Origin: Lachnospiraceae bacterium
GTDB lineage: Bacteria > Bacillota_A > Clostridia > Lachnospirales > Lachnospiraceae
Direction of reading: 5' to 3'
NCBI GenBank assembly: GCA_017620055.1
Contig: JAFZRD010000162.1
Coordinates: 1 to 5,149, forward strand
DNA: 5,149 nucleotides
Positions 1 through 5,149 of the stretch are shown here, one piece after another. Within the stretch, counting starts at the first letter, position 1. Each line of letters begins with the position of its first letter. Both the position numbers and the translations under genes were made by a program. The notes under the pieces are model-generated. The model searched no databases. It was not told where the DNA came from and worked only from the letters and a program-made list of their open reading frames with translations.

Positions 1-778
1 GACCGTCCGGGAGAAGATCACGGAAATCGTCGAGACGGTCCGGGATTACCTTGAAAGAATCAAGGAAACAGCAAAAGAGAAGATACAGGCCATCTTTGAA
101 ACCATCAAAGAAGGCGTTGAGAAGATCATCCAGGGCATCAAAGACTTCTGCCAGCGTGTCATCGATGCGATCGTCGACCTGGCACAGAAGATAGTCAGCA
201 ACGTGACTGATTTTGTCTCGAACATGGTAGATAAGATCAAGTCTTTCGGCTCGACCTTATGGGATGCCGGAAAAGAACTGCTCGAGCAGTTTTGGGAAGG
301 CCTGAAGTCTGTATGGGAATCTGTCGTTGCATGGGTAGAGGATAAATTCGGCGGCATCGTCGATAAGGTCACGAGCATCGTTGACAGAGTCAAGGAAGCA
401 GCCGACAACGTGACCGGCGGTTTGGTATCAAAAGTATCAAATGCAATATCAAACCTTAGAGGATCCTCAAAGTCATCGACGACGAATACAGGAAGCAGAA
501 GTTCATCATCGGCGGCAAAGAAAAAGAACGGATCCCATGCAAACGGACTGGACTATGTACCGTTTGACGGATACATCGCTGAGCTTCACAAAGGTGAGCG
601 CGTCCTGACAAAGAACGAGGCATCTTCTTACAGCGACAGCGGGGAAGTGGTCAAGGCAATCAATAACCTTGCAAACCTCATAGCGAAGCAGACCATGCAG
701 CAGCAGGAACTCTTCTCGAATATGAACTGGAATGTCAACGACCGCGAATTTGCGAGACTGGTTAAGGCGGTAAACTAA
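1..778 (+). CDS. Phage tail tape measure protein, C-terminal part (5' end outside window)
   Basis: The reading frame is open from the left edge (first full codon at base 2) and runs 258 residues to TAA at 776-778. The GTG at 203 is an internal valine codon, not a start. Residues 1 to about 150 form long amphipathic helices with regularly spaced Ile/Val/Leu and many Glu/Lys (e.g. EKIQAIFETIKEGVEKII), as expected of the rod that sets tail length inside the tube. A Ser/Thr/Gly/Lys-rich linker follows at about 154-179. Then comes the motif GLDYVPFDGYIAELHKGE (about 182-199) continuing to ERVLTKNEA, a hallmark of the C-terminus of tape measure proteins in Gram-positive siphoviruses. A final helical segment with QQQ ends in REFARLVKAVN. 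The gene for a Dit-like protein starts immediately after the stop, which fits the usual tail gene order. The missing upstream part should contain most of the protein. Confidence 0.93.
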   Translation, partial: TVREKITEIVETVRDYLERIKETAKEKIQAIFETIKEGVEKIIQGIKDFCQRVIDAIVDLAQKIVSNVTDFVSNMVDKIKSFGSTLWDAGKELLEQFWEGLKSVWESVVAWVEDKFGGIVDKVTSIVDRVKEAADNVTGGLVSKVSNAISNLRGSSKSSTTNTGSRSSSSAAKKKNGSHANGLDYVPFDGYIAELHKGERVLTKNEASSYSDSGEVVKAINNLANLIAKQTMQQQELFSNMNWNVNDREFARLVKAVN

Positions 779-1606
779 ATGCTTGAATCATTAAGATATG
801 TGAACCATATAGGGGAAGAGCTTGAACTGGGATCAAGAGGCGTATTCGTCAATTACTCCGATCTTCACGATTATCAATGGAACTACACGGAGGTTGGCGA
901 TAAAGTCTCTTACTTCCAGCGCGGCGTTATCCGGAAGAACGTCCCGGTTGTTATAGCATGTCAGAATGCAGAAGACGGGATAAGCGTAGTCAATCAGCTC
1001 ATGGAACTGTCCGAAAAGGATATTCTCGTAAAGAGCCCGGGCAGAATATACCTCATGGGATATTATCTGAACTGCTATATCATCGGGAGTCAGAAAACAG
1101 ATTACCTTGCAAAACGCGGTTATATGATCGCAACCTTGCAACTGCTCACGGATCAGCCGGCCTGGATCAAAGAGACAAAGTTCCAGTTCAATTACGGCGG
1201 GAGCAGTCACACGCTTGGTAACGACATGGATTATCCGACAGATCATCCTTATGATTTCTCGAATCCGTTTTCATCGCGTATGGTAGAAAATCCCGGCTTC
1301 ACGGGGTCTGATTTTCGTATGGTCATATACGGCGAGTGCGACGATCCTCATATCGGCATAGGCGATCACCTGTACGAAGTCGACTGCGAGATCGGAGCTC
1401 ACGAGTACCTGACAATCGACAGCAAGAAAAAAACGATCATCCTGACACAGCAGAGCGGGACAACGGTGAACAAGTTCAAATTCAGGAACAGAGAGAGTTA
1501 TATTTTCGAAAAGATCCCGTCCGGTGAAACGATGGTGTCATGGGATGGCGATTATAAATTTGACATTATCCTCTACGAAGAGAGGAGTGAGCCGAAATGG
1601 ACCTGA
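779..1606 (+). CDS. Distal tail protein (Dit-like), phage tail family
   Basis: This 275-residue protein probably forms the hexameric ring joining the last tail-tube ring to the baseplate hub. The size and two-part layout fit Dit proteins. The N-terminal belt-type domain (about 1-128) begins with the family-like 'N.(I)GEELELGSRGVFV' pattern. The C-terminal beta-sandwich domain (about 175-275) contains EYLTIDSKKKTIIL, then NRESYIFEKIPSG, VSWDGDYKFDIILYEERSEPKW, a pattern I recognise from Firmicutes phage tail proteins of this type. The ATG directly abuts the tape measure stop (TAAATG). AAGGCGG at 764-770, inside the tape measure gene, is a plausible ribosome binding site 8 bases upstream, so translation is probably coupled. 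The 3' end overlaps the next gene by 10 bases. The family is called from pattern memory and gene order, without a profile search. Confidence 0.88.
   Translation: MLESLRYVNHIGEELELGSRGVFVNYSDLHDYQWNYTEVGDKVSYFQRGVIRKNVPVVIACQNAEDGISVVNQLMELSEKDILVKSPGRIYLMGYYLNCYIIGSQKTDYLAKRGYMIATLQLLTDQPAWIKETKFQFNYGGSSHTLGNDMDYPTDHPYDFSNPFSSRMVENPGFTGSDFRMVIYGECDDPHIGIGDHLYEVDCEIGAHEYLTIDSKKKTIILTQQSGTTVNKFKFRNRESYIFEKIPSGETMVSWDGDYKFDIILYEERSEPKWT
1581..1587 (+). promoter_or_regulatory. Ribosome binding site for the hub protein gene
   Basis: AGAGGAG lies 9 bases before ATG 1597, inside the last codons of the Dit gene. It fixes the start of the downstream gene even though this creates a 10-base overlap. 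Confidence 0.75.
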
Positions 1607-2562
1607 TCTATGCAGATGCAAACAGAGAAGATGTCGGAGTGCTTCTTGATTACCAGTTTGACCTGGCATTCGGAGATTCGGAGAACAACTTCTCACTCAC
1701 GGTATCAATAGACGACCATGTTTGCCATGAGGATTACTGGATATACATCGAAGGTACGGAATACGGCGGCATCATAGACGATATCGAAGTAAACACCGAG
1801 ATGAAGGAAGTCAAGTATCAGGGCCGGACATTCCACGGACTGATCGAGAGCAAGGTCGTATGTCCGGATGCCGGAGAGGATTATTACATCCTTCAGAACA
1901 TGGATGCGAACACGGCACTTGCGACCCTGATCACGAGATTAGGGCTGTCGAGCCTGTTCACGGCTTCAAGCGAAACATCCGGGATCACGATCACGCGGTA
2001 TCAGTTTTGGAGATACATCACCGGATACGCCGGAATAAGGAAGATGCTCGACAAGTTCGGCGCGAAGCTCCATATGGAGTGGCACGAAGGCCAAGTCACC
2101 CTGTCGGCGATACCTTATGTCTCATATGACGATGAGGAGCTTGACAGCGACCATGTGAATTTCACGATCGACCAGGTATTCAATCCGGTAAACCACATGG
2201 TATGTCTCGGACAGGGAGAACTCAAAGACCGCATGGTCATCCACCTGTACGCTGACGCAAACGGCAACATCTCGCAGACTCAGACCTTCACGGGACTGGA
2301 AGAGCGATGCGAAGTGCTTGATTATCCGAACGTCGAGTCAGAAGAAGAACTGATAAGCGAAGGCGAATCAAGACTCCGGGCCGCATGGTCGGCAAGCACG
2401 GTGAATATAAAACTCGATGATGAATATACATTCGACATAGGCGACGTAATAACGGTGTCGGAGATCGTGACAGGCGTGCATCTGACGCGCTCGATCACGA
2501 AAAAAATAGTAACTATCAACAAGAGCATCTTTAGATGCCAGTACGAAGTAGGAGAACAATGA
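1597..2562 (+). CDS. Tail hub / Tal-like protein, siphovirus ReqiPepy6 Gp37-like family
   Basis: This 321-residue protein likely forms the trimeric hub that closes the tail tube below Dit. The middle of the protein carries the pattern I associate with Gp37-like tail proteins: YQGRTFHGLIESKVVCP (about 74-90), then GEDYYILQNMDANTAL (about 93-108), LGLSSLFTASSETSGI (about 115-130), and YQFWRYITGYAGIRKML (about 135-151). The C-terminal part (about 268-321) has a beta-rich 'DEYTFDIGDVITVSEIVTGV' segment typical of the last domain of gp27-type hubs. There is no recognisable peptidoglycan-hydrolase extension, so this is a hub-only form rather than the long Tal proteins of some lactic phages. The start is chosen from the GAGGAG site at 1582-1587; the 10-base overlap with the Dit gene implies coupling. 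The family call is from recognised pattern and position; the hub role is inferred from the family and gene order. Confidence 0.85.
   Translation: MDLIYADANREDVGVLLDYQFDLAFGDSENNFSLTVSIDDHVCHEDYWIYIEGTEYGGIIDDIEVNTEMKEVKYQGRTFHGLIESKVVCPDAGEDYYILQNMDANTALATLITRLGLSSLFTASSETSGITITRYQFWRYITGYAGIRKMLDKFGAKLHMEWHEGQVTLSAIPYVSYDDEELDSDHVNFTIDQVFNPVNHMVCLGQGELKDRMVIHLYADANGNISQTQTFTGLEERCEVLDYPNVESEEELISEGESRLRAAWSASTVNIKLDDEYTFDIGDVITVSEIVTGVHLTRSITKKIVTINKSIFRCQYEVGEQ
2550..2554 (+). promoter_or_regulatory. Ribosome binding site for the 253-residue baseplate gene
   Basis: AGGAG lies 9 bases before ATG 2564, within the last codons of the hub gene. A nearer ATG at 2559 reads into a stop after six codons, so 2564 is the real start. 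Confidence 0.75.
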
Positions 2563-2563
2563 T

Positions 2564-3325
2564 ATGGCACTACACTTAGTTACAGGACATGAAGGGGCTG
2601 AACATATCATGTCAGCCGATCAGGGCTCATTTAATATCGCAGCGTTTGGCGGCGGTCAGTTCGTTTTGGATCACGGCAACAAGTTCGCGGCAACACTTCT
2701 TGCGGGTAACACCGTAAGGATTTCAGACGGCGACATGCTCATGCAAGGCCGCCACATAAGACTGGCAGCGGGCACGACAGAAGAAGTCGGCATCGACAGC
2801 GGTACAGCCGGGATGCTCCGAAATGATCTCATCTGCGCAAGATACACAAAAAACAACTCGACGGGAGTTGAGGAAGCTTCTTTCGTAGTCATCAAAGGAA
2901 CTGAAGCGGCAAGTAACCCGCAGGATCCGGCATACAACACCGGAAACATCACGGACGGAACAGATTTGATAAACGACTTCCCGTTATACAGGGTGAGTCT
3001 GAATGGAACAGATCTCACAGTGAGCGATCCGTTATTCGCTGTTAAATCTAAACTCAACGATATCGCCAACAAAGTTGATGCTATGGGCGAAGAATTTATA
3101 CTCATCAACAAACAGGCCCTGTCGTTTACAAATAACGTGTGCGAATTAACCGATACAAGAATCACAGCAGATTCACTCGCGGATGTATATTTCACAAACG
3201 CGTGCTCCGAAGCGGCAAAGAAGGCGTGCATTGAAGTTGAATCATCAGCGGGGAAACTAACACTTACAGCTGGAAGAACTCCTGAAAGCACATTAACAGC
3301 TACGATCAAGGTAAGGGTGGTGTGA
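2564..3325 (+). CDS. Putative baseplate / tail-tip structural protein
   Basis: This 253-residue protein starts one base after the hub gene stop. The N-terminal half has the pattern HLVTGHEGAEHIMSADQGSFN (about 4-24), then NTVRISDGDMLMQGRHIRL (about 49-67) and LRNDLICARYTKNNSTGVEE (about 85-104), with DPAYNTGNITDG (121-132) and DFPLYRVSLNG (138-148). I have seen this arrangement repeatedly in Clostridia phages directly downstream of the hub, usually without an assigned function. A short helix at about 160-182 may be a coiled coil. A separate C-terminal beta-rich domain (about 184-253) contains ITADSLADVYF, a helix with EAAKKACIEVE, and the strand-rich end AGRTPESTLTATIKVRVV. Inference: an assembly or adaptor protein linking the hub to the receptor-binding protein encoded next. 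It could instead be a fibre protein in its own right. No enzyme motif is visible. Confidence 0.7.
   Translation: MALHLVTGHEGAEHIMSADQGSFNIAAFGGGQFVLDHGNKFAATLLAGNTVRISDGDMLMQGRHIRLAAGTTEEVGIDSGTAGMLRNDLICARYTKNNSTGVEEASFVVIKGTEAASNPQDPAYNTGNITDGTDLINDFPLYRVSLNGTDLTVSDPLFAVKSKLNDIANKVDAMGEEFILINKQALSFTNNVCELTDTRITADSLADVYFTNACSEAAKKACIEVESSAGKLTLTAGRTPESTLTATIKVRVV
3313..3320 (+). promoter_or_regulatory. Weak ribosome binding site for the receptor-binding gene
   Basis: AAGGGTGG ends 6 bases before ATG 3327. It is weaker than the AGGAG-type sites elsewhere in the operon. Coupling to the stop at 3323-3325, one base before the ATG, probably helps initiation. The same TGA-T-ATG junction occurs at 2560-2566. 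Confidence 0.5.
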
Positions 3326-3326
3326 T

Positions 3327-4610
3327 ATGAAAGGCAGAATCAATGTACTGGATGACGGAGGCGTTATCCTGAATGCCAGCGCGGCAAACAAGATAATCCT
3401 ACAGGGCAATATAATTGCCGGAGATTTCGTAGAATACAAGACAGAGCCTATATGGATAGATCAGGCTCAATCGATAAGCTTCAAGTTCAGCATAGGTGAT
3501 TACGCAATCGCCTTGATAGGAAGTACGCTTACAGCATTCAAGAACGGCGCCCAGTTGGCTACATATGCCGCGCACAATTGCTCCATTCTTAATAAATGCG
3601 GCGACTTCATAGTATTTCATGATAATAATGCGGGGGTCCTGGGAGTATTAGGTATTTCGGATAATGGCTTTTCGCTTGTAAGCACTTTATCGACAGGAGT
3701 AAGCAATGTAGTAGCTATCGCAGCGGGCGGCGGAGAAGTATGCGCAATCACGAACAGTTCCTATGAATCATCAGATTACTATACAAAAGTTATTTACGCC
3801 GAAATATCAGCGTCAGGAGTATTATCCGGGATAATCACATCCAATGTAAGATACAGACTGACATTTGCATGCATTTTTTTGAATTATGCCAGTGGATTTT
3901 ATTTTACTTACGTATCGGGAACGTCACTCTCAGAAACGACCGAACAGCAGGTGCGAAGCGTGCCTATATTGTTTAACGAAAGCCACAGCGCATCATTCGG
4001 AGATGGCGTGAGCTGCGGAGGATGTTATGCAGGATTAAGACAGGTCTATCAACAGGGCAGCACGATAGGACTGGCATACTACTACTATTACGCAGCGTCA
4101 GGTTCGGTATCGCACGGACAAACCGGATATCTCAAGATAATGGATATCATCACGGGGAGTTATGTCGATAAAACATTCCCTAATTATGGAGAGGTATTCT
4201 CATATATTCATAACGGGAAGGTACTTATATCCGAGTGTATTCAAACTGGATCGAGCGGCTATGCTACGTTTTGGTCTGCAAACAAAATCAAACTCTGTCA
4301 GTTCAATGACACTACATATGAGATTACAGAGATTGATTCAAAGACCTTTACAGAGTATATAGAAAAAAAGGTACAAAATACAAGGGGCGGTATCGCCGGA
4401 AACTATGCCCTTGTTCAGTTGTATCAGACAGCAACAGACACCCATTATCTTGATTTAAGGGCTTACGAAATAATAAACGGAAGCCTCGACGATAAAGCAG
4501 ACAGGAACTATGTCGAAACATATACAGGTGGAGCCGCTATCGGCGTAGCCAAAGAATCCGGGGCAGCGGGCGACACAATAGCCGTCTACATCCCGACACC
4601 GTCGGCATAA
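3327..4610 (+). CDS. Probable receptor-binding tail protein with a predicted beta-propeller-like domain
   Basis: This 427-residue protein lies where the host-recognition protein is expected. No enzyme motif or signal peptide is visible. The N-terminal segment (about 1-48) includes LQGNIIAGDFVEYKTEP. The middle (about 49-387) can be read as seven beta-rich units of roughly 30-55 residues, beginning near 49, 85, 126, 176, 228, 286 and 352. Several start with strands such as GDYAIALIGS, GDFIVFHDN, VVAIAAGG, GKVLISECI and GNYALVQLYQ, followed by a hydrophobic strand and a turn; this resembles a seven-bladed propeller. The C-terminal tail (about 396-427) contains GVAKESGAAGDTIAVYIP, a motif I recognise as recurring at the end of Clostridia phage proteins. 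There are eight cysteines, including CGGC at 230-233, and a five-tyrosine run at 251-255. The central coding sequence is AT-rich (16 of 60 bases are G/C at 4321-4380) while the 3' end is not (35 of 60 at 4561-4620), suggesting domain exchange. Function and fold are inferred, not recognised from a named family. Confidence 0.6.
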   Translation: MKGRINVLDDGGVILNASAANKIILQGNIIAGDFVEYKTEPIWIDQAQSISFKFSIGDYAIALIGSTLTAFKNGAQLATYAAHNCSILNKCGDFIVFHDNNAGVLGVLGISDNGFSLVSTLSTGVSNVVAIAAGGGEVCAITNSSYESSDYYTKVIYAEISASGVLSGIITSNVRYRLTFACIFLNYASGFYFTYVSGTSLSETTEQQVRSVPILFNESHSASFGDGVSCGGCYAGLRQVYQQGSTIGLAYYYYYAASGSVSHGQTGYLKIMDIITGSYVDKTFPNYGEVFSYIHNGKVLISECIQTGSSGYATFWSANKIKLCQFNDTTYEITEIDSKTFTEYIEKKVQNTRGGIAGNYALVQLYQTATDTHYLDLRAYEIINGSLDDKADRNYVETYTGGAAIGVAKESGAAGDTIAVYIPTPSA

Positions 4611-4614
4611 GGAG
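4609..4614 (+). promoter_or_regulatory. Ribosome binding site for the 48-residue membrane protein
   Basis: AAGGAG overlaps the TAA stop of the preceding gene and lies 7 bases before ATG 4622. This strong, well-spaced site is the main evidence that the short downstream frame is a real gene. Confidence 0.8.
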
Positions 4615-4621
4615 ATAAGAT

Positions 4622-4768
4622 ATGCACCCGGAAGACTACTCACAACAGATAGCGGCCGGATGGTTCGCGCTGACCTGGATCGTATCCTGGCTCGGACTTG
4701 CGACCATAGCGGGAATAATATCACTTATTCAAAAATGGAAAAACAAACGAGGAGGCAATCATGAGTAA
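4622..4768 (+). CDS. Small single-pass membrane protein, 48 residues, function unknown
   Basis: The frame encodes MHPEDYSQQIAAGWFALTWI and continues to KWKNKRGGNHE before TAA at 4766-4768. A strong AAGGAG site sits 7 bases upstream, and the frame fills what would otherwise be a 150-base gap in a tightly packed operon. Residues about 14-36 form one hydrophobic, Trp/Ile/Leu/Ala-rich membrane segment. It is preceded by acidic residues and followed by a basic patch (K38, K40, K42, R43). By the positive-inside rule this predicts N-terminus outside, C-terminus in the cytoplasm. The 3' end overlaps the next gene by 8 bases. Possible roles are a holin- or antiholin-like lysis partner, an entry/superinfection-exclusion peptide, or a tail-assembly accessory protein; the sequence does not choose between them. 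I do not recognise a named family. Confidence 0.75.
   Translation: MHPEDYSQQIAAGWFALTWIVSWLGLATIAGIISLIQKWKNKRGGNHE
4749..4755 (+). promoter_or_regulatory. Ribosome binding site for the 109-residue gene
   Basis: GAGGAGG lies 5 bases before ATG 4761 and is the strongest Shine-Dalgarno match in the window. It lies inside the coding sequence of the 48-residue membrane protein and supports the start that overlaps that gene by 8 bases. Confidence 0.8.
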
Positions 4769-5090
4769 AATTATAAGAGGCACAACGCCTTCGATCACAT
4801 TTCACATAACCTCCGATATCGACCTGACGAAGCTGACGGAGATATGGTTCACAGTGGCTGACGGACAGACAACAGCGGAACGCACCTTCAAACTGTCGGA
4901 GAATGAGATAGCGGTTGACAACGAAGAGAAGACTCTTACGATCCAGCTGTCACAGGAAGACACACTGTCTTTCAGGTCGAAGATGGTACAGGTACAGATC
5001 CGGGCAAAAGACGACGGCAACCTCACTTACGCGACGGAGATAATCGATGTCGCACTGGCTGACATATTAAAGGGCGGGGTGATCGAATGA
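4761..5090 (+). CDS. Small tail-module protein of the 'RGTTPSI' type, function unknown
   Basis: This 109-residue protein opens with KIIRGTTPSITFHITSDIDL, followed by alternating strands: EIWFTVADG, ERTFKLS, KTLTIQLSQEDTLSF (about 57-71), KMVQVQIRAKDDG (about 74-86), and a closing segment ATEIIDVALADILKGGVIE. I recognise this pattern (an 'RGTTPT' start, an L-T/S-Q-E-x-T-L motif, a V-Q-I-R strand, an L-K-x-G-V-I end) from many Firmicutes phages, where the gene lies just after the baseplate genes and is left as hypothetical. The fold looks like a small beta-sandwich. A relation to the N-terminal domain of baseplate upper proteins (BppU) is possible but only suggested by size, strand content and context. 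The start is fixed by GAGGAGG at 4749-4755. The stop overlaps the next start as ATGA. Confidence 0.75.
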   Translation: MSKIIRGTTPSITFHITSDIDLTKLTEIWFTVADGQTTAERTFKLSENEIAVDNEEKTLTIQLSQEDTLSFRSKMVQVQIRAKDDGNLTYATEIIDVALADILKGGVIE

Positions 5091-5149
5091 TTAACACTGC
5101 ATGTCTTATAGAATCAGGACTATCAACAGGCGATATCCTGATCGAAGGA
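5087..5149 (+). CDS. Start of a downstream gene, product unknown (3' end outside window)
   Basis: An ATG at 5087 overlaps the preceding TGA as ATGA, the classic coupled-translation junction, with GGGG at 5076-5079 as a weak ribosome binding site 7 bases upstream. The 21 codons visible read MINTACLIESGLSTGDILIE plus G and stay open to the window edge. A second ATG at 5101 in another frame is also open but would use many AGG/CGA arginine codons, unlike its neighbours, so 5087 is preferred. Too little is visible to name the product. By position it should be another tail-module or pre-lysis gene. Confidence 0.6.
   Translation, partial: MINTACLIESGLSTGDILIEG

Noticed and set aside
46..408. Minus-strand open frame of 120 codons opposite the tape measure gene
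   Set aside because: Its Ser/Thr/Leu-rich, low-complexity product is the reverse complement of helical coding sequence, with no ribosome binding site or family resemblance; the plus frame is clearly real.
2671..3309. Minus-strand open frame of 212 codons opposite the 253-residue baseplate gene
   Set aside because: It lies wholly within a well-supported plus-strand gene, and its product shows no recognisable domain; it is a codon-bias shadow.
3874..3880. Run of seven T in the receptor-binding gene, possible phase-variation tract
   Set aside because: Seven bases is short for a phase-variable tract, and similar seven-A runs occur in the Dit gene (1427-1433), the hub gene (2500-2506) and at 4363-4369, so it is not special to this gene.
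4364..4370. A-AAA-AAG slippery heptamer in the correct phase for -1 frameshifting in the 427-residue gene
   Set aside because: The -1 frame beyond it stops after about 27 codons near 4451 and does not join another gene. No clear downstream stem-loop is visible. An in-phase heptamer in an AT-rich coding stretch is expected by chance.
3327..4610. Diversity-generating retroelement target in the receptor-binding gene
   Set aside because: I see no reverse transcriptase, no second copy resembling a template repeat in the window, and no C-type lectin-like C-terminus. A distant element outside the window cannot be excluded, but nothing here supports it.
4611..4621. Possible terminator or promoter in the largest intergenic gap
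   Set aside because: The gap is only 11 bases and is occupied by the ribosome binding site; no inverted repeat followed by a T-run is present.
4455..4724. Minus-strand open frame of 89 codons spanning the end of the 427-residue gene and the 48-residue gene
   Set aside because: It runs against the operon and has no plausible ribosome binding site. The plus-strand 48-residue membrane protein, with its strong site, explains the region better.
5101..5149. Alternative start at ATG 5101 in a different frame
   Set aside because: It would use an unusually high share of AGG/CGA codons and leave a gap, whereas ATG 5087 makes the standard ATGA overlap with the preceding stop.

Overview
This window is a compact piece of the late tail/baseplate operon of a tailed phage or prophage with siphovirus-type tail genes. 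The likely host is a Bacillota (Firmicutes), probably a Clostridia-type bacterium. That is inferred from the protein families, the purine-rich Shine-Dalgarno sequences (GAGGAG, AGGAG, AAGGAG, GAGGAGG) and the moderate GC content; the genus cannot be named from sequence alone. TGA works as a normal stop codon, so the genetic code is standard. All genes are on the + strand. They are packed with overlaps of 4 to 10 bases or gaps of 0 to 11 bases, and I see no promoter, terminator, RNA gene, mobile element or repeat array.

Layout: (1) the C-terminal 258 residues of the tape measure protein (1-778); (2) a distal tail (Dit-like) protein (779-1606); (3) a tail hub/Tal-like protein of the ReqiPepy6 Gp37-like type (1597-2562); (4) a 253-residue baseplate or tail-tip structural protein of a type common in gut Clostridia phages (2564-3325); (5) a 427-residue probable receptor-binding protein whose middle reads like a seven-bladed beta-propeller (3327-4610); (6) a 48-residue single-pass membrane protein (4622-4768); (7) a 109-residue small beta-rich tail-module protein (4761-5090); (8) the first 21 codons of another gene (5087 to the window end).

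The order tape measure, Dit, hub, accessory baseplate proteins is the usual siphovirus tail-tip assembly order. The tape measure sets tail length and ends at the tip. Dit joins the last tube ring to the baseplate, the hub closes the tube, and the following proteins probably form the peripheral host-recognition apparatus. The small membrane protein and the 109-residue protein lie between these and whatever follows, which in related phages is often the lysis genes (not visible here).

The most interesting part is the 427-residue gene. Its central domain is clearly AT-richer than its own two ends and than its neighbours. The short N- and C-terminal segments look like two halves of one small barrel-type module. 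This suggests an exchangeable propeller domain carried inside a conserved attachment scaffold. The rest is ordinary phage tail machinery, and I see no sign of a novel defence system or retroelement.
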